Assembly (NCBI RefSeq): GCF_003332825.1 | Contig: NZ_QIRF01000016.1 | Span: forward strand, 40,300-104,299 | Direction: 5' to 3' | Origin: Dyella sp. C9 | GTDB lineage: Bacteria; Pseudomonadota; Gammaproteobacteria; Xanthomonadales; Rhodanobacteraceae | DNA length: 64,000 nucleotides | Shown: piece after piece, positions 16,906 through 25,298 of the stretch | Position numbering within the stretch: position 1 is the stretch's first letter | Layout of the letters: every line of letters begins with the position of its first letter | The notes under the pieces: generated by a model | Told to the model about the DNA's origin: nothing | The model's database searches: none | Seen by the model: the letters and a program-made list of their open reading frames with translations, nothing else | Position numbers and translations under genes: made by a program

Positions 16906-16937
16906 ACGGCCCGCTCATGTTGCCACGAGCGGGCCGT
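16906..16937 (-). terminator. Intrinsic terminator for lpdA
   Basis: On the minus strand an eleven-pair GC stem (16906-16916 with 16927-16937) is followed by TTTGCTTTT. A second very stable hairpin (16942-16974), with a GGCCATCCATGGCC core like that of the sucA-sucB repeats, stands between it and the lpdA stop. Confidence 0.75.
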
Positions 16938-16941
16938 GGAT

Positions 16942-16974
16942 CCCGTGCCGCCGGCCATCCATGGCCGGCACGGG
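16942..16974. repeat. Palindromic hairpin with GGCCATCCATGGCC core
   Basis: CCCGTGCC and GGCACGGG arms flank an inner palindrome centred on CC, with one unpaired G. The central core matches that of hairpin 2 in the sucA-sucB repeat (19902-19919), so it may belong to the same family. Confidence 0.6.
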
Positions 16975-16990
16975 ATAAGGGCGTCTTGCC

Positions 16991-18418
16991 TTAGTTGCCC
17001 TTGTGGATCGCGCGCTTGTCGACCGACAGCGCCGCTTCGTGCACGGCTTCGGACAGCGTCGGATGCGCGTGGACGATGCGGGCGAGGTCTTCGGAGGAGC
17101 CCTTGAACTCCATCGCCACCACGCACTCGGCGATCAGCTCGGACACGCCCGGGCCGACCATGTGCACGCCCAGGATGCGATCGGTCTCGGCATGGGCGAG
17201 CATCTTCACCTGGCCGATGGCCTCGTTCATGGCCACGGCGCGGCCGATGGCGGCGAACGGGAAGGTGCCCACCTTGTACGGGATGCCTTCGTCCTTCAGC
17301 TGCTTCTCGGTCTTGCCGGCCCAGGCGATTTCCGGCTCGGTGTAGATGACCCACGGCACGGTGTCGAGGTTGATGTGGCCCGCCTTGCCGGCGATCCACT
17401 CGGCCACGGCCACGCCTTCCTCGGAGCCCTTGTGCGCCAGCATCGGGCCGCGCACGGCGTCGCCGATGGCCCACACGCCGTCCACGCCGGTGTGGTTGTG
17501 CTCGTCGACCACGATGCGGCCGCGCTCGTCCAGCTTCACGCCGGTGTCGGCGGCCAGCAGGCCGTCGGTGTAGGCGCGCCGGCCCACGGCCACCAGCAGC
17601 TTGTCGACCACCAGGTCATGGGCGCCGTCCTTGTCCTCGTAGGTCAGGGCGACTTCGTTGCCCTTCACTTCGGCCTTGGTCAGCTTGGCGCCGAGCTTGA
17701 TGTTCAAGCCCATCTTGGCGAATTCCTTGGCGGCGATCTTGGCGATGTCCGCGTCGGCCACGCTGAGGAAGTCCGGCAGTGCTTCGAGCACGGTCACGTC
17801 CGAGCCCAGGCGCTTCCACACGCTGCCCAGCTCCAGGCCGATCACGCCGGCGCCGATCACGCCCAGGCGCTTCGGCACTTCGGTGAAGTCGAGAGCGCCG
17901 GCGTTGTCGACGATGAACTTGTTGTCGAACTTGGCGAACGGCAGCTCGATCGGCACCGAACCGGAGGCCAGGATCACGTTGGTGGCGCTGATGGTCTGCT
18001 TGGAACCGTCGTTGCCGGTGATTTCGACTTCATTGCCCTTGAGCAGCTTGCCCTTGCCGAAGAACGGGGTGACCTTGTTGGCCTTGAACAGCTGGCCGAT
18101 GCCGCCGGTGAACTGCTTGACGATCTTGTCCTTGCGGCCGATGAAGGTGCCGAGGTCGACCTTGGCGCCTTCCACCGTGATGCCGTGGACCGGCAGGTTG
18201 TGGGCGATGTTGTAGTACTGCTTGGACGAGTCCAGCAGCGCCTTGGACGGGATGCAGCCCACGTTGAGGCAGGTGCCGCCAAGCGCCTGCTTGCCGTCCT
18301 TGCCGACGAAGGCGTCGACGCAGGCGGTCTTCAGGCCCAGCTGCGCGGCGCGGATCGCGGCCACATAGCCGGCAGGGCCGGCGCCGATGACGATGACGTC
18401 GAAGTGTTGTTCGCTCAT
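16991..18418 (-). CDS. lpdA: Dihydrolipoamide dehydrogenase (E3)
   Basis: E3 is the FAD flavoprotein that reoxidises lipoyl groups with NAD+ for the 2-oxoacid dehydrogenase complexes. The 475-residue product has the FAD-binding GAGPAGYVAAIRAAQLG near the N-terminus, the redox disulfide in GGTCLNVGCIPSK, and the catalytic His-Glu pair in HAHPTLSEAVHEA. It is the third gene of sucA-sucB-lpdA on the minus strand, so this copy most likely serves 2-oxoglutarate dehydrogenase. A 164-base repeat-filled gap precedes it. Confidence 0.97.
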   Translation of the reverse strand: MSEQHFDVIVIGAGPAGYVAAIRAAQLGLKTACVDAFVGKDGKQALGGTCLNVGCIPSKALLDSSKQYYNIAHNLPVHGITVEGAKVDLGTFIGRKDKIVKQFTGGIGQLFKANKVTPFFGKGKLLKGNEVEITGNDGSKQTISATNVILASGSVPIELPFAKFDNKFIVDNAGALDFTEVPKRLGVIGAGVIGLELGSVWKRLGSDVTVLEALPDFLSVADADIAKIAAKEFAKMGLNIKLGAKLTKAEVKGNEVALTYEDKDGAHDLVVDKLLVAVGRRAYTDGLLAADTGVKLDERGRIVVDEHNHTGVDGVWAIGDAVRGPMLAHKGSEEGVAVAEWIAGKAGHINLDTVPWVIYTEPEIAWAGKTEKQLKDEGIPYKVGTFPFAAIGRAVAMNEAIGQVKMLAHAETDRILGVHMVGPGVSELIAECVVAMEFKGSSEDLARIVHAHPTLSEAVHEAALSVDKRAIHKGN

Positions 18419-18420
18419 TT

Positions 18421-18582
18421 CATTCGCTCACTACGGGAATGGGGAGTAGGGAATAGGGAATCGGCACAGCTCGCAATATGGGGGCGATTCGCTATTCCGA
18501 AACCAGGCAGAGCTGGGGAGGGGAATCGTGCGGGCGTCTAACCATTCCCTATTCACGATTCCCGATTCCCTGTTGCTCGGCC
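18421..18582. repeat. Repeat-filled spacer between sucB and lpdA
   Basis: Copies of a GGGAATAGGGAATC-type sequence stand near the left end (about 18434-18462) and in inverted form near the right end (about 18542-18573). The result is a large imperfect foldback within the operon. No gene is seen. Such arrays are common between Xanthomonad genes. Confidence 0.65.
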
Positions 18583-19788
18583 TTACAGGCCGAGCAACAT
18601 GCGCTGCGGGTTTTCCAGCTGGTTCTTGATGTCGACCAGGAACAGCACCGCGTCCTTGCCGTCGATGATGCGATGGTCGTAGGACAGCGCCAGGTACATC
18701 ATCGGGGCGGCGATCACCTGGCCATTCTCGACGATGGCGCGCTCCTTGATGGCGTGCATGCCCAGGATGGCGCTCTGCGGCGGGTTGACGATCGGGGTCG
18801 ACAGCAGCGAACCGAAGGTGCCGCCGTTGGTGATGGTGAAGGTGCCGCCCTGCAGGTCATCGAGGCCGAGCTTGCCGTCGCGGGCCTTCTTGGCGTAGTC
18901 GAGGATGCCCTTTTCGATATCGGCGAAGCTCTTGTCCTGCACGTCGCGCAGCACCGGCGTCACCAGGCCCTTGTCGGTGGACACGGCGATGGAGATGTCC
19001 TGGTAGCCGTGGTAGACGATGTCGTTGCCATCGACCGAGGCGTTGACGATCGGGTGGCGCTTCAGCGCCTCGGCGGCCGCCTTGACGAAGAAGCTCATGA
19101 AGCCCAGCTTCACGCCGTTGGCCTTCTCGAACGACTCGCCCAGCGACTTGCGCATCTTGACCACTTCGGCCAGGTTCACTTCGTTGAACGAAGTCAGCAT
19201 GGCGATGGAGTTCTTCGACTGCATCAGGCGCTCGGCGATGCGGGCGCGCATGCGGGTCATGGTCACGCGCTCTTCCGGACGCGAGCCCGGGGTCGGCTTG
19301 ACGGCGGCCGGAGCGGCAGCCGGAGCGGAACCGCCCTTGGCGTAGTTGACCAGGTCTTCCTTGGTTACGCGGCCGTCGCGGCCGGTGCCGGCGACCTTGG
19401 AGGCGTCGATGTTCTGCTCGGTGGCCACGCGCAGGCCGGCCGGCGACAGGTCGGCGTTGCCGGCCGCAGCGGCAGCCGGGGCGGCCGGGGCAGCAGCGGC
19501 CGGAGCCGGGGCGGCAGCAGCGGGAGCGGCTGCGGGGGCAGCGGCCACGGCGCCTTCCTCGATCACGGCGATGACCTGCTGGCTGGTCACGGTGTCACCG
19601 GACTGGAACTTGATTTCCTTCAGCACACCGTCGACCGGCGCCGGGACTTCCAGCACCACCTTGTCGGTTTCCAGGTCGACCAGGTTCTCATCGCGCTTGA
19701 CGGCTTCACCGGCCTTCTTGTGCCAGGTGGCGATGGTGGCGTCGGAGACCGACTCGGGCAGGACGGGGACTTTGACTTCGATGGACAT
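18583..19788 (-). CDS. sucB: Dihydrolipoyllysine-residue succinyltransferase (E2)
   Basis: E2 is the core of the 2-oxoglutarate dehydrogenase complex; it carries the lipoyl arm and transfers succinyl to CoA. The 401-residue product has one N-terminal lipoyl domain (lysine in ETDKVVLEV), an Ala/Pro-rich flexible linker at about 85-115, a peripheral-subunit-binding domain, and the catalytic domain with SYDHRIIDG. The start is the ATG at 19788 with AAAGGAATTC before it. An upstream in-frame ATG at 19815 lies inside the repeat hairpin and is rejected. The preceding gap contains two terminator-like repeat units. Confidence 0.97.
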   Translation of the reverse strand: MSIEVKVPVLPESVSDATIATWHKKAGEAVKRDENLVDLETDKVVLEVPAPVDGVLKEIKFQSGDTVTSQQVIAVIEEGAVAAAPAAAPAAAAPAPAAAAPAAPAAAAAGNADLSPAGLRVATEQNIDASKVAGTGRDGRVTKEDLVNYAKGGSAPAAAPAAVKPTPGSRPEERVTMTRMRARIAERLMQSKNSIAMLTSFNEVNLAEVVKMRKSLGESFEKANGVKLGFMSFFVKAAAEALKRHPIVNASVDGNDIVYHGYQDISIAVSTDKGLVTPVLRDVQDKSFADIEKGILDYAKKARDGKLGLDDLQGGTFTITNGGTFGSLLSTPIVNPPQSAILGMHAIKERAIVENGQVIAAPMMYLALSYDHRIIDGKDAVLFLVDIKNQLENPQRMLLGL

Positions 19789-19807
19789 ATGAATTCCTTT
19801 GATTAGT

Positions 19808-19919
19808 GCGTTCATCCATGAACGCTAAGGTCAAAAAGCGGCTATCCATAGCCGCACTTTTCAAATGAGGTGCGCTCATCCTTGAACGCGAAGATCAAAA
19901 AGCGGCCATCCATGGCCGC
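19808..19919 (-). repeat. Tandem pair of two-hairpin modules between sucA and sucB
   Basis: Unit A has hairpins at 19808-19825 and 19838-19855; unit B has hairpins at 19872-19889 and 19902-19919. Both are the same module as 3071-3122 before pnp. Read on the minus strand, the direction of sucA-sucB, the GC-rich hairpin of each unit is directly followed by five T, so each resembles an intrinsic terminator. Partial termination between E1 and E2 is possible. Confidence 0.8.
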
Positions 19920-19934
19920 ACTATTCAATGAAGA

Positions 19935-22778
19935 CTACTCTGCCGCGTGATCGGTGCCGATCGGCGCCACCAGGGCCTGCTCGACGAGCGCCGCCTGTTC
20001 GGCGACGTGCGTGTTGAGGTGGCCGGCGGCCGGAGCCGGCGAGCGAGCGCGTCCCGCGTACGAGAGACTCTGCTTGCTGCCCACGCAGGCCTGCAGGTGG
20101 TGGCGGATCTGGAACCAGGCGCCCTGGTTCATCGGCTCTTCCTGGCACCAGATCACTTCCTTGGCGGAAGGATACTTTTCCAGTTCGGCCGTGACCTGCG
20201 GACGCGGGAACGGGTACAGCTGCTCGACACGCACGATGGCGACGTCGCTGAGGCCGCGCTTCTCGGCGTCTTCCAGCAGGTCGTAGTAGACCTTGCCCGA
20301 GCACAGCACCACGCGCTTGACCTTCTTGGCGGCCAGGTCGCGGTGTTCCGGGATCACCAGCTGGAAGCTGCCCGTGGCCAGCTCGTCCAGGGTGGACACG
20401 GCCAGCTTGTGGCGCAGCAGCGACTTGGGCGTCATCACGATCAGCGGCTTGCGCGTCGGGCGCACCATCTGGCGGCGGATCATGTGGAAGGCCTGGGCCG
20501 GCGTGGTAGGCACGCAGACCTGCATGTTGTCCAGCGCGCACAGCTGCAGGAAACGCTCCAGGCGGGCGGAGGAGTGCTCCGGACCCTGGCCTTCGTAGCC
20601 GTGGGGCAGGAACAGCGCCAGGCCGCACAGGCGGTTCCACTTCGCTTCGCCCGAGCTGATGAACTGGTCGATCACCACCTGCGCGCCGTTGGCGAAATCG
20701 CCGAACTGGCCTTCCCAGATGTGCAGGGTGAACGGGTCGGTGGTGGCGCTGCCGTACTCGAAGGCCATGACCGCTTCTTCGCTGAGCAGCGAGTCGATCA
20801 CTTCGACGTCGGCGCCGCCGCGCACGTCGGCCAGCGGCATGTAGGTGTAGCCGGTCTTCTGGTCATGCAGCACGGCATGACGATGGAAGAAGGTGCCGCG
20901 GCCCACGTCCTGGCCGACCAGGCGCAGGTTGTAGTTCTCGTCGATGAGCGTGGCGTAGGCCAGGTTCTCGGCGAAGCCCCAGTCGCCCGGCTGGTCGCCG
21001 GCGGCCATTTTGGCGCGGTCTTCGTAGATCTTGGCCACGCGGGACTGCAGGGTCAGGTCCTTCGGCACTACCAGGATCTGGTTGGCCAGCTCGACCAGGC
21101 GCTGCTTGGAGTAACCCGTGTGGGTGTCGTTGGTCAGCTTGCCGCCGATGAACTTGTCCCAGTCGACCTCGATGTCCTTGATGAGCGCCGTGGTGAGCTC
21201 GGTCATCGGCTCGCCCGCCTCGAGGCGGTTGCGGTAGTCCTCGAACATCTTCTGGGCATCGCCGTCGGCGATCACGCCCTGCTTGACCAGCTCCTGCGCG
21301 TACAGGTCGCGGGTGGTCGGGCGCTTGCGGATGATCTGGTACATCACCGGCTGGGTGGCGGACGGCTCGTCGGCCTCGTTGTGGCCGTGGCGGCGGTAGC
21401 ACACCAGGTCGATCACCACGTCCTTGCGGAACTGCTTGCGGAAGTCGTAGGCCAGGCGGGTGGCCTGGATCACCGCTTCCGGATCATCGCCATTCACGTG
21501 GAACACCGGCGCGTTGACCATCTTGGCCAGGTCGGTGCAGTACAGCGTGGAGCGGGTGTCCTGCGGGTTGGACGTGGTGAAGCCCACCTGGTTGTTCACT
21601 ACGATGTGCAGGCTGCCGCCGATCTTGAAGCCGCGGGCCTGGGACATGTTGAACAGTTCCATGTTCACGCCCTGGCCGGCCAGCGCCGAGTCGCCGTGCA
21701 CGATGACGGCCATCGACTGCTTGCGCTCGGTGTCGCGGCGGCGGATCTGGCGCGAATGCACCGAGCCGGCGACCACCGGGTTGACGATCTCAAGATGCGA
21801 CGGGTTGAACGCCAGCGCCACGTGGGTGCCGCCGTTGGGCGTCTTGACGTCGGCGGAGAAGCCCATGTGGTACTTCACGTCGCCCGAGTGGGCCGGATCG
21901 TCCGGGTGATCCCACTTGCCTTCGAACTCGTTGAACAGGGTGCGCGGCGGCTTGCCCAGGATGTTGACCAGCATGTTGAGGCGGCCGCGGTGGGCCATGC
22001 CGATCACCACTTCCTTGATGCCGTTGTCGCCGGCGGCGCGGACCACGTCGTCCACCATCGGGATCAGGCTGTCGCCGCCTTCCAGCGAGAAGCGCTTCTG
22101 GCCCACGTACTTGGTGTGCAGGTAGCGCTCCAGGCCCTCGGCGGCGGTCAGCTCGGCGAGGATGCGCTTCTTGCCCGCGGCGTCGAGGCCGGCGCTGCCA
22201 TTGGCCTGCTCCAGGCGGGTGTAGATCCAGTTGCGCTGCTCATGGTTGCTGATGTGCATGAACTCGACGCCGAGGGTGTTGGTGTACACCTTCTTCAGTC
22301 GAGCCAGCAGGTCACGCAGCTTCATGCGCTGGCCGCCACCGGCGAAGTTGCCGCAGTCGAACTCGGTGTCGAGGTCGGCGTCGGACAGGCCGTGGAACGA
22401 GGGCTCCAGATCCGGGGCCGGCAGCTTCTCGGCCAGGCCCAGCGGGTCGAGGTTGGACGCCAGGTGGCCGCGCGAGCGGTAGGCGGTGAGGATGCGCAGC
22501 ACGCCGGCCTGCTTGCGGGCATGGGCGTCGTCGATCGGGCCGACGGCGGCCGCCGCGGTGCGGCGCTGCTTTTGTGCGGCCTCTATACGCGCAATGGCCG
22601 CGGAGTGGGGCTTATCCCCCGCTTCGCGGCCCTTGAAGGTTTCGAAATATTTGCTCCATTCGGCGGAGACCGACGACGGGTCTGCCAACCAGGATTCATA
22701 GAGCTGTTCAACGTAATCGGCGTTGCCGCCGGCGAGTTGGGAGGATTCGAAGAACTCGCGGATCAGATTAGTGCTCAC
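19935..22778 (-). CDS. sucA: 2-oxoglutarate dehydrogenase E1 component
   Basis: E1 is the thiamine-diphosphate enzyme that decarboxylates 2-oxoglutarate in the TCA cycle. The product is 947 residues from a GTG start at 22778 (MSTNLIREFFESSQLAGGNA), the normal family N-terminus. The frame is open 76 codons further upstream, but that part overlaps the promoter and is unlike the family. The ThDP-binding segment around HVNGDDPEAV and the RRHGHNEADEPS motif are present. A TATAAT promoter lies about 75 bases upstream. It is the first gene of sucA-sucB-lpdA. Confidence 0.97.
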   Translation of the reverse strand: MSTNLIREFFESSQLAGGNADYVEQLYESWLADPSSVSAEWSKYFETFKGREAGDKPHSAAIARIEAAQKQRRTAAAAVGPIDDAHARKQAGVLRILTAYRSRGHLASNLDPLGLAEKLPAPDLEPSFHGLSDADLDTEFDCGNFAGGGQRMKLRDLLARLKKVYTNTLGVEFMHISNHEQRNWIYTRLEQANGSAGLDAAGKKRILAELTAAEGLERYLHTKYVGQKRFSLEGGDSLIPMVDDVVRAAGDNGIKEVVIGMAHRGRLNMLVNILGKPPRTLFNEFEGKWDHPDDPAHSGDVKYHMGFSADVKTPNGGTHVALAFNPSHLEIVNPVVAGSVHSRQIRRRDTERKQSMAVIVHGDSALAGQGVNMELFNMSQARGFKIGGSLHIVVNNQVGFTTSNPQDTRSTLYCTDLAKMVNAPVFHVNGDDPEAVIQATRLAYDFRKQFRKDVVIDLVCYRRHGHNEADEPSATQPVMYQIIRKRPTTRDLYAQELVKQGVIADGDAQKMFEDYRNRLEAGEPMTELTTALIKDIEVDWDKFIGGKLTNDTHTGYSKQRLVELANQILVVPKDLTLQSRVAKIYEDRAKMAAGDQPGDWGFAENLAYATLIDENYNLRLVGQDVGRGTFFHRHAVLHDQKTGYTYMPLADVRGGADVEVIDSLLSEEAVMAFEYGSATTDPFTLHIWEGQFGDFANGAQVVIDQFISSGEAKWNRLCGLALFLPHGYEGQGPEHSSARLERFLQLCALDNMQVCVPTTPAQAFHMIRRQMVRPTRKPLIVMTPKSLLRHKLAVSTLDELATGSFQLVIPEHRDLAAKKVKRVVLCSGKVYYDLLEDAEKRGLSDVAIVRVEQLYPFPRPQVTAELEKYPSAKEVIWCQEEPMNQGAWFQIRHHLQACVGSKQSLSYAGRARSPAPAAGHLNTHVAEQAALVEQALVAPIGTDHAAE

Positions 22779-22854
22779 GTCACCACCGGTGAGGAAGGGA
22801 GGCTTGCAGCCGGTCCGACCGGGGTGGATCGGATGGCTGGGAAAAATCCCGTTA

Positions 22855-22885
22855 ATTATAGCCTTGGGGTGCTGCGACGCGGCAA
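22855..22885 (-). promoter_or_regulatory. Probable sucA promoter
   Basis: On the minus strand TTGCCG (22885-22880) and a perfect TATAAT (22860-22855) are 19 bases apart, about 75 bases upstream of the sucA start. The spacing is slightly long but the -10 is strong. Confidence 0.6.
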
Positions 22886-23039
22886 CCCAAAACCTGCACC
22901 GGAGATGGGGTCGATGGTGGATATTTCGACCCTTGGGGTACCGACCATCGTCGTAGATCGTTATTTTTCGCCGGGAAGATGGCTGATTTGTGACGAAGGC
23001 GTCCACGCCATCGGCGTGCTTCCGTCGTTCAGCCTCCGG

Positions 23040-23531
23040 CTAGAGATGGAGTGGCTGCAACACCGTGGCCGGCGTCGAGCGCTCCCACACCTCATCGAAA
23101 TGCTGGAGCAGCGGCGCCTGCGCGGCGCGGTCCTGGCGCGAGCCGCGGCCGTTCGCCCTGGCTGCGTCCGGCAGGAACAGGTAGCCGCCCTGGTCGGTGA
23201 GCAGGTAGGCCGAGGCGTAGGACTGGTCCAGCTCCTCCACCGGCGTGCGGATCTGGATGGCGGAGGACAGCCGTTGGGCGAGGCCGATCAGCCGGTGGCT
23301 CTCGCGCAGGGCGGTGACCGGATCGTGCAGAAGTACGCGGATCTGCGCCCCGCGTCCGGAGATGGCCAGTCGGCGCAACTCGCCCAGCTCGGCCTCGCTG
23401 GCGAAAATATCGCCAGTGAGGCGTGGCTGGTAGATCGCCACCCGGTGGCGCGCCTCGGCCAGCAGCAGCTGGCGGCTGTCGGCCAGTTCGCCACGGGTGG
23501 AGGCCGGAAGCGCGAGCTCCTGGGTGCTCAT
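23040..23531 (-). CDS. Conserved protein of unknown function downstream of roxA
   Basis: A 163-residue soluble protein whose start overlaps the roxA stop by four bases (ATGA), so the two are probably translationally coupled. It has no signal peptide, membrane helix or motif that I can name with confidence. The region around residues 60-110, with alternating strands and RVLLHDPVTALRESHRLIGLA, faintly resembles phospholipase-D-like folds but lacks a clear HKD motif. Its constant position after a ribosomal oxygenase suggests a linked role; this is inference. Confidence 0.7.
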   Translation of the reverse strand: MSTQELALPASTRGELADSRQLLLAEARHRVAIYQPRLTGDIFASEAELGELRRLAISGRGAQIRVLLHDPVTALRESHRLIGLAQRLSSAIQIRTPVEELDQSYASAYLLTDQGGYLFLPDAARANGRGSRQDRAAQAPLLQHFDEVWERSTPATVLQPLHL

Positions 23532-24721
23532 CGGCGTCGCGGCTTGCGTACCACCAGGTGCCCGTCGTTCACCAGGGACAGCAGCAAGGCGAGCTGGGCG
23601 GCAGGGGCGGACTTGCCCGGGCTCAGTTCGCGTTGGCTGCACAGCTGGGTCGCCCATTCGACCGTGGCCGGATAGGCCTGGCCGTTGACGAACAGGGTGG
23701 CGCCGCCCTTGGCCTTGGCCCAGGCCATGCGTGCCCAGGGATGACGCAGAAGGTGGGCGCCGCCGTCGAGCTGCTTGCGCAAGGCCGCCTCGGTCAGTTC
23801 CTTCTCGGGCGGCACCGGCAGCTGGGCGTTGCGGTAGCGGGTGATGAAGCGGCCGAACCAGTCGGTGAGCGTGGCGTCATCCAGGCCGGCGGCGAACGGC
23901 AGCGCTGTGCGCAGGCGGGCAAGGGCGGCCTTGTCGATCTCGCCCGCGGCCTTGGCCGGCGCCAGGTCGGGGTCGGCGTAGCGCAGTTCGTCGGGCAGGC
24001 GCTCTGCCAGGTAGTCGGCCAGGTCGCCGGTGAGTTCGGCGCGCGAGGGCGCGCGCATGCCCACCGAGATGGTCATGCAGGGGCCGCCGAAGGCGATGCC
24101 GTCGTGCGGCACGTCGGGCGGCAGGTACAGCATGTCACCCGGCTCGAGCATCCACTCGTGGTCGGGGTCGAAGTGCTGCAGCTGCTTGAGTTCGATATCG
24201 GGCCGGAAATCCTTGGGTGCGTTCGGGTCGGTGCTGATCGCCCAGTGGCGCTGGCCGATGGCCTGTAGCAGGAACACGTCGTACTGGTCCACGTGCGGAC
24301 CCACACCGCCGCCCGGCTCGGCATAGGAAATCATGATGTCGTCCAGGCGCCAGCTGGGCAGGAAGGTGAAGTCTTCCAGCAGGGCGGCGACGTCGGCATC
24401 CCACTTGTCCACGTCCTGCACCAGCAGGGTCCAGTTGCTATTGGGCGTGCTGGCGAAGTCCTTCTCGGTGAGCGGGCCGGTCTTGACCTTCCAGCGATCG
24501 CGCTTCTCGTCGTGGATGATCAGGCGCGACAGGGCGACGTCTTCCAGCGCCAGTCCGGCTAGGTCGTCGGGCTGGATCGGCGGCTTGAAGTCGGGGAACG
24601 CCTGGCGGATCAGCAGCGGGCGCTTCTGCCAGTAATCACGCAGGAACTGCGCGGGGCTCATGCCGAGCGGCTGCTTGGCGCTGCCGCGGACTTCAATCGG
24701 GAGGGGGGATGCTTTGGTCAT
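23528..24721 (-). CDS. roxA: Ribosomal protein uL16 arginine hydroxylase, JmjC-type cupin
   Basis: A 2-oxoglutarate and Fe(II)-dependent oxygenase of the YcfD/RoxA family, which hydroxylates an arginine of ribosomal protein L16. The 397-residue protein has the iron-binding HVD motif in GPHVDQYDVFLLQ (about residues 138-150) and the distal histidine in PPDVPHDGIAFGG. The long helical C-terminal part is the dimerisation and winged-helix region of the family. It overlaps the following gene by four bases. Function is taken from the family. Confidence 0.9.
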   Translation of the reverse strand: MTKASPLPIEVRGSAKQPLGMSPAQFLRDYWQKRPLLIRQAFPDFKPPIQPDDLAGLALEDVALSRLIIHDEKRDRWKVKTGPLTEKDFASTPNSNWTLLVQDVDKWDADVAALLEDFTFLPSWRLDDIMISYAEPGGGVGPHVDQYDVFLLQAIGQRHWAISTDPNAPKDFRPDIELKQLQHFDPDHEWMLEPGDMLYLPPDVPHDGIAFGGPCMTISVGMRAPSRAELTGDLADYLAERLPDELRYADPDLAPAKAAGEIDKAALARLRTALPFAAGLDDATLTDWFGRFITRYRNAQLPVPPEKELTEAALRKQLDGGAHLLRHPWARMAWAKAKGGATLFVNGQAYPATVEWATQLCSQRELSPGKSAPAAQLALLLSLVNDGHLVVRKPRRR

Positions 24722-24845
24722 CCGGGCATTCTATGCGAAGGCGATGACGGGCCTGTTGATCTAGGGCGCGACGGGAGCGCGGGCGGCGATCCGCCCCGAT
24801 AAGCCGCCAGGGGCGGTCATTCTTGGCGGGGGCGTCCGTTTCGTG

Positions 24846-25193
24846 TCAAAGAAAGTCGTATGCCCAGCACCATGCAACGACGCCCACGAAGACCACGGAT
24901 CCGTGCAAGCCTGCGGCCCATTGCGCCCGGATTAGCTGGACATGCCGGTCGTTCCGGTAGCGGATCCAGGTGGCGCAAGCCGCTATGGCAAAGCAGAACG
25001 AGCAAAGCACCAGCAGCGCTGCCAGGTCGAACGCAAGGATCGCCAGCCCAATGTCCTGATAGCCCTGGGTCGGGATCGCCTGAATCGCGGGAACCGCGAG
25101 CGCTGCCGCGGCCAGTTCCAGCCAGAACGCACGCAATGCAAACGCACCCGGGGTGAATGGCGCTGTGTTGCCTGCAGCAGATCTATCGTTCAT
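24846..25193 (-). CDS. Small membrane protein of unknown function
   Basis: About 115 residues, with three predicted transmembrane helices (roughly residues 15-35, 43-66 and 92-112) and a short basic loop RYRNDRHVQLIRAQ. No family is recognised. The start is uncertain: ATG at 25193 is preferred because it begins just before the hydrophobic part, but an in-frame ATG at 25250 exists and neither has a clear Shine-Dalgarno. It lies alone between roxA and the sulfite exporter gene. Confidence 0.6.
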   Translation of the reverse strand: MNDRSAAGNTAPFTPGAFALRAFWLELAAAALAVPAIQAIPTQGYQDIGLAILAFDLAALLVLCSFCFAIAACATWIRYRNDRHVQLIRAQWAAGLHGSVVFVGVVAWCWAYDFL

Positions 25194-25298
25194 CCGGGCG
25201 GACTTGGCTGGGAGGGCGCGAGTGTGGCCGGTGAGCGCGGTGGCGGCCATGAGAAAAATCTTGAAACTCAGTCGCTCGCGGAAAGCAATCGTTCCCGC

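Noticed and set aside
19789..19815. Upstream ATG for sucB at 19815
   Set aside because: Lies in the repeat hairpin; ATG 19788 has a good Shine-Dalgarno and the family N-terminus.
19947..23675. A 1242-codon open frame antisense to sucA and its upstream gene
   Set aside because: Antisense shadow extending across several real genes and a promoter.
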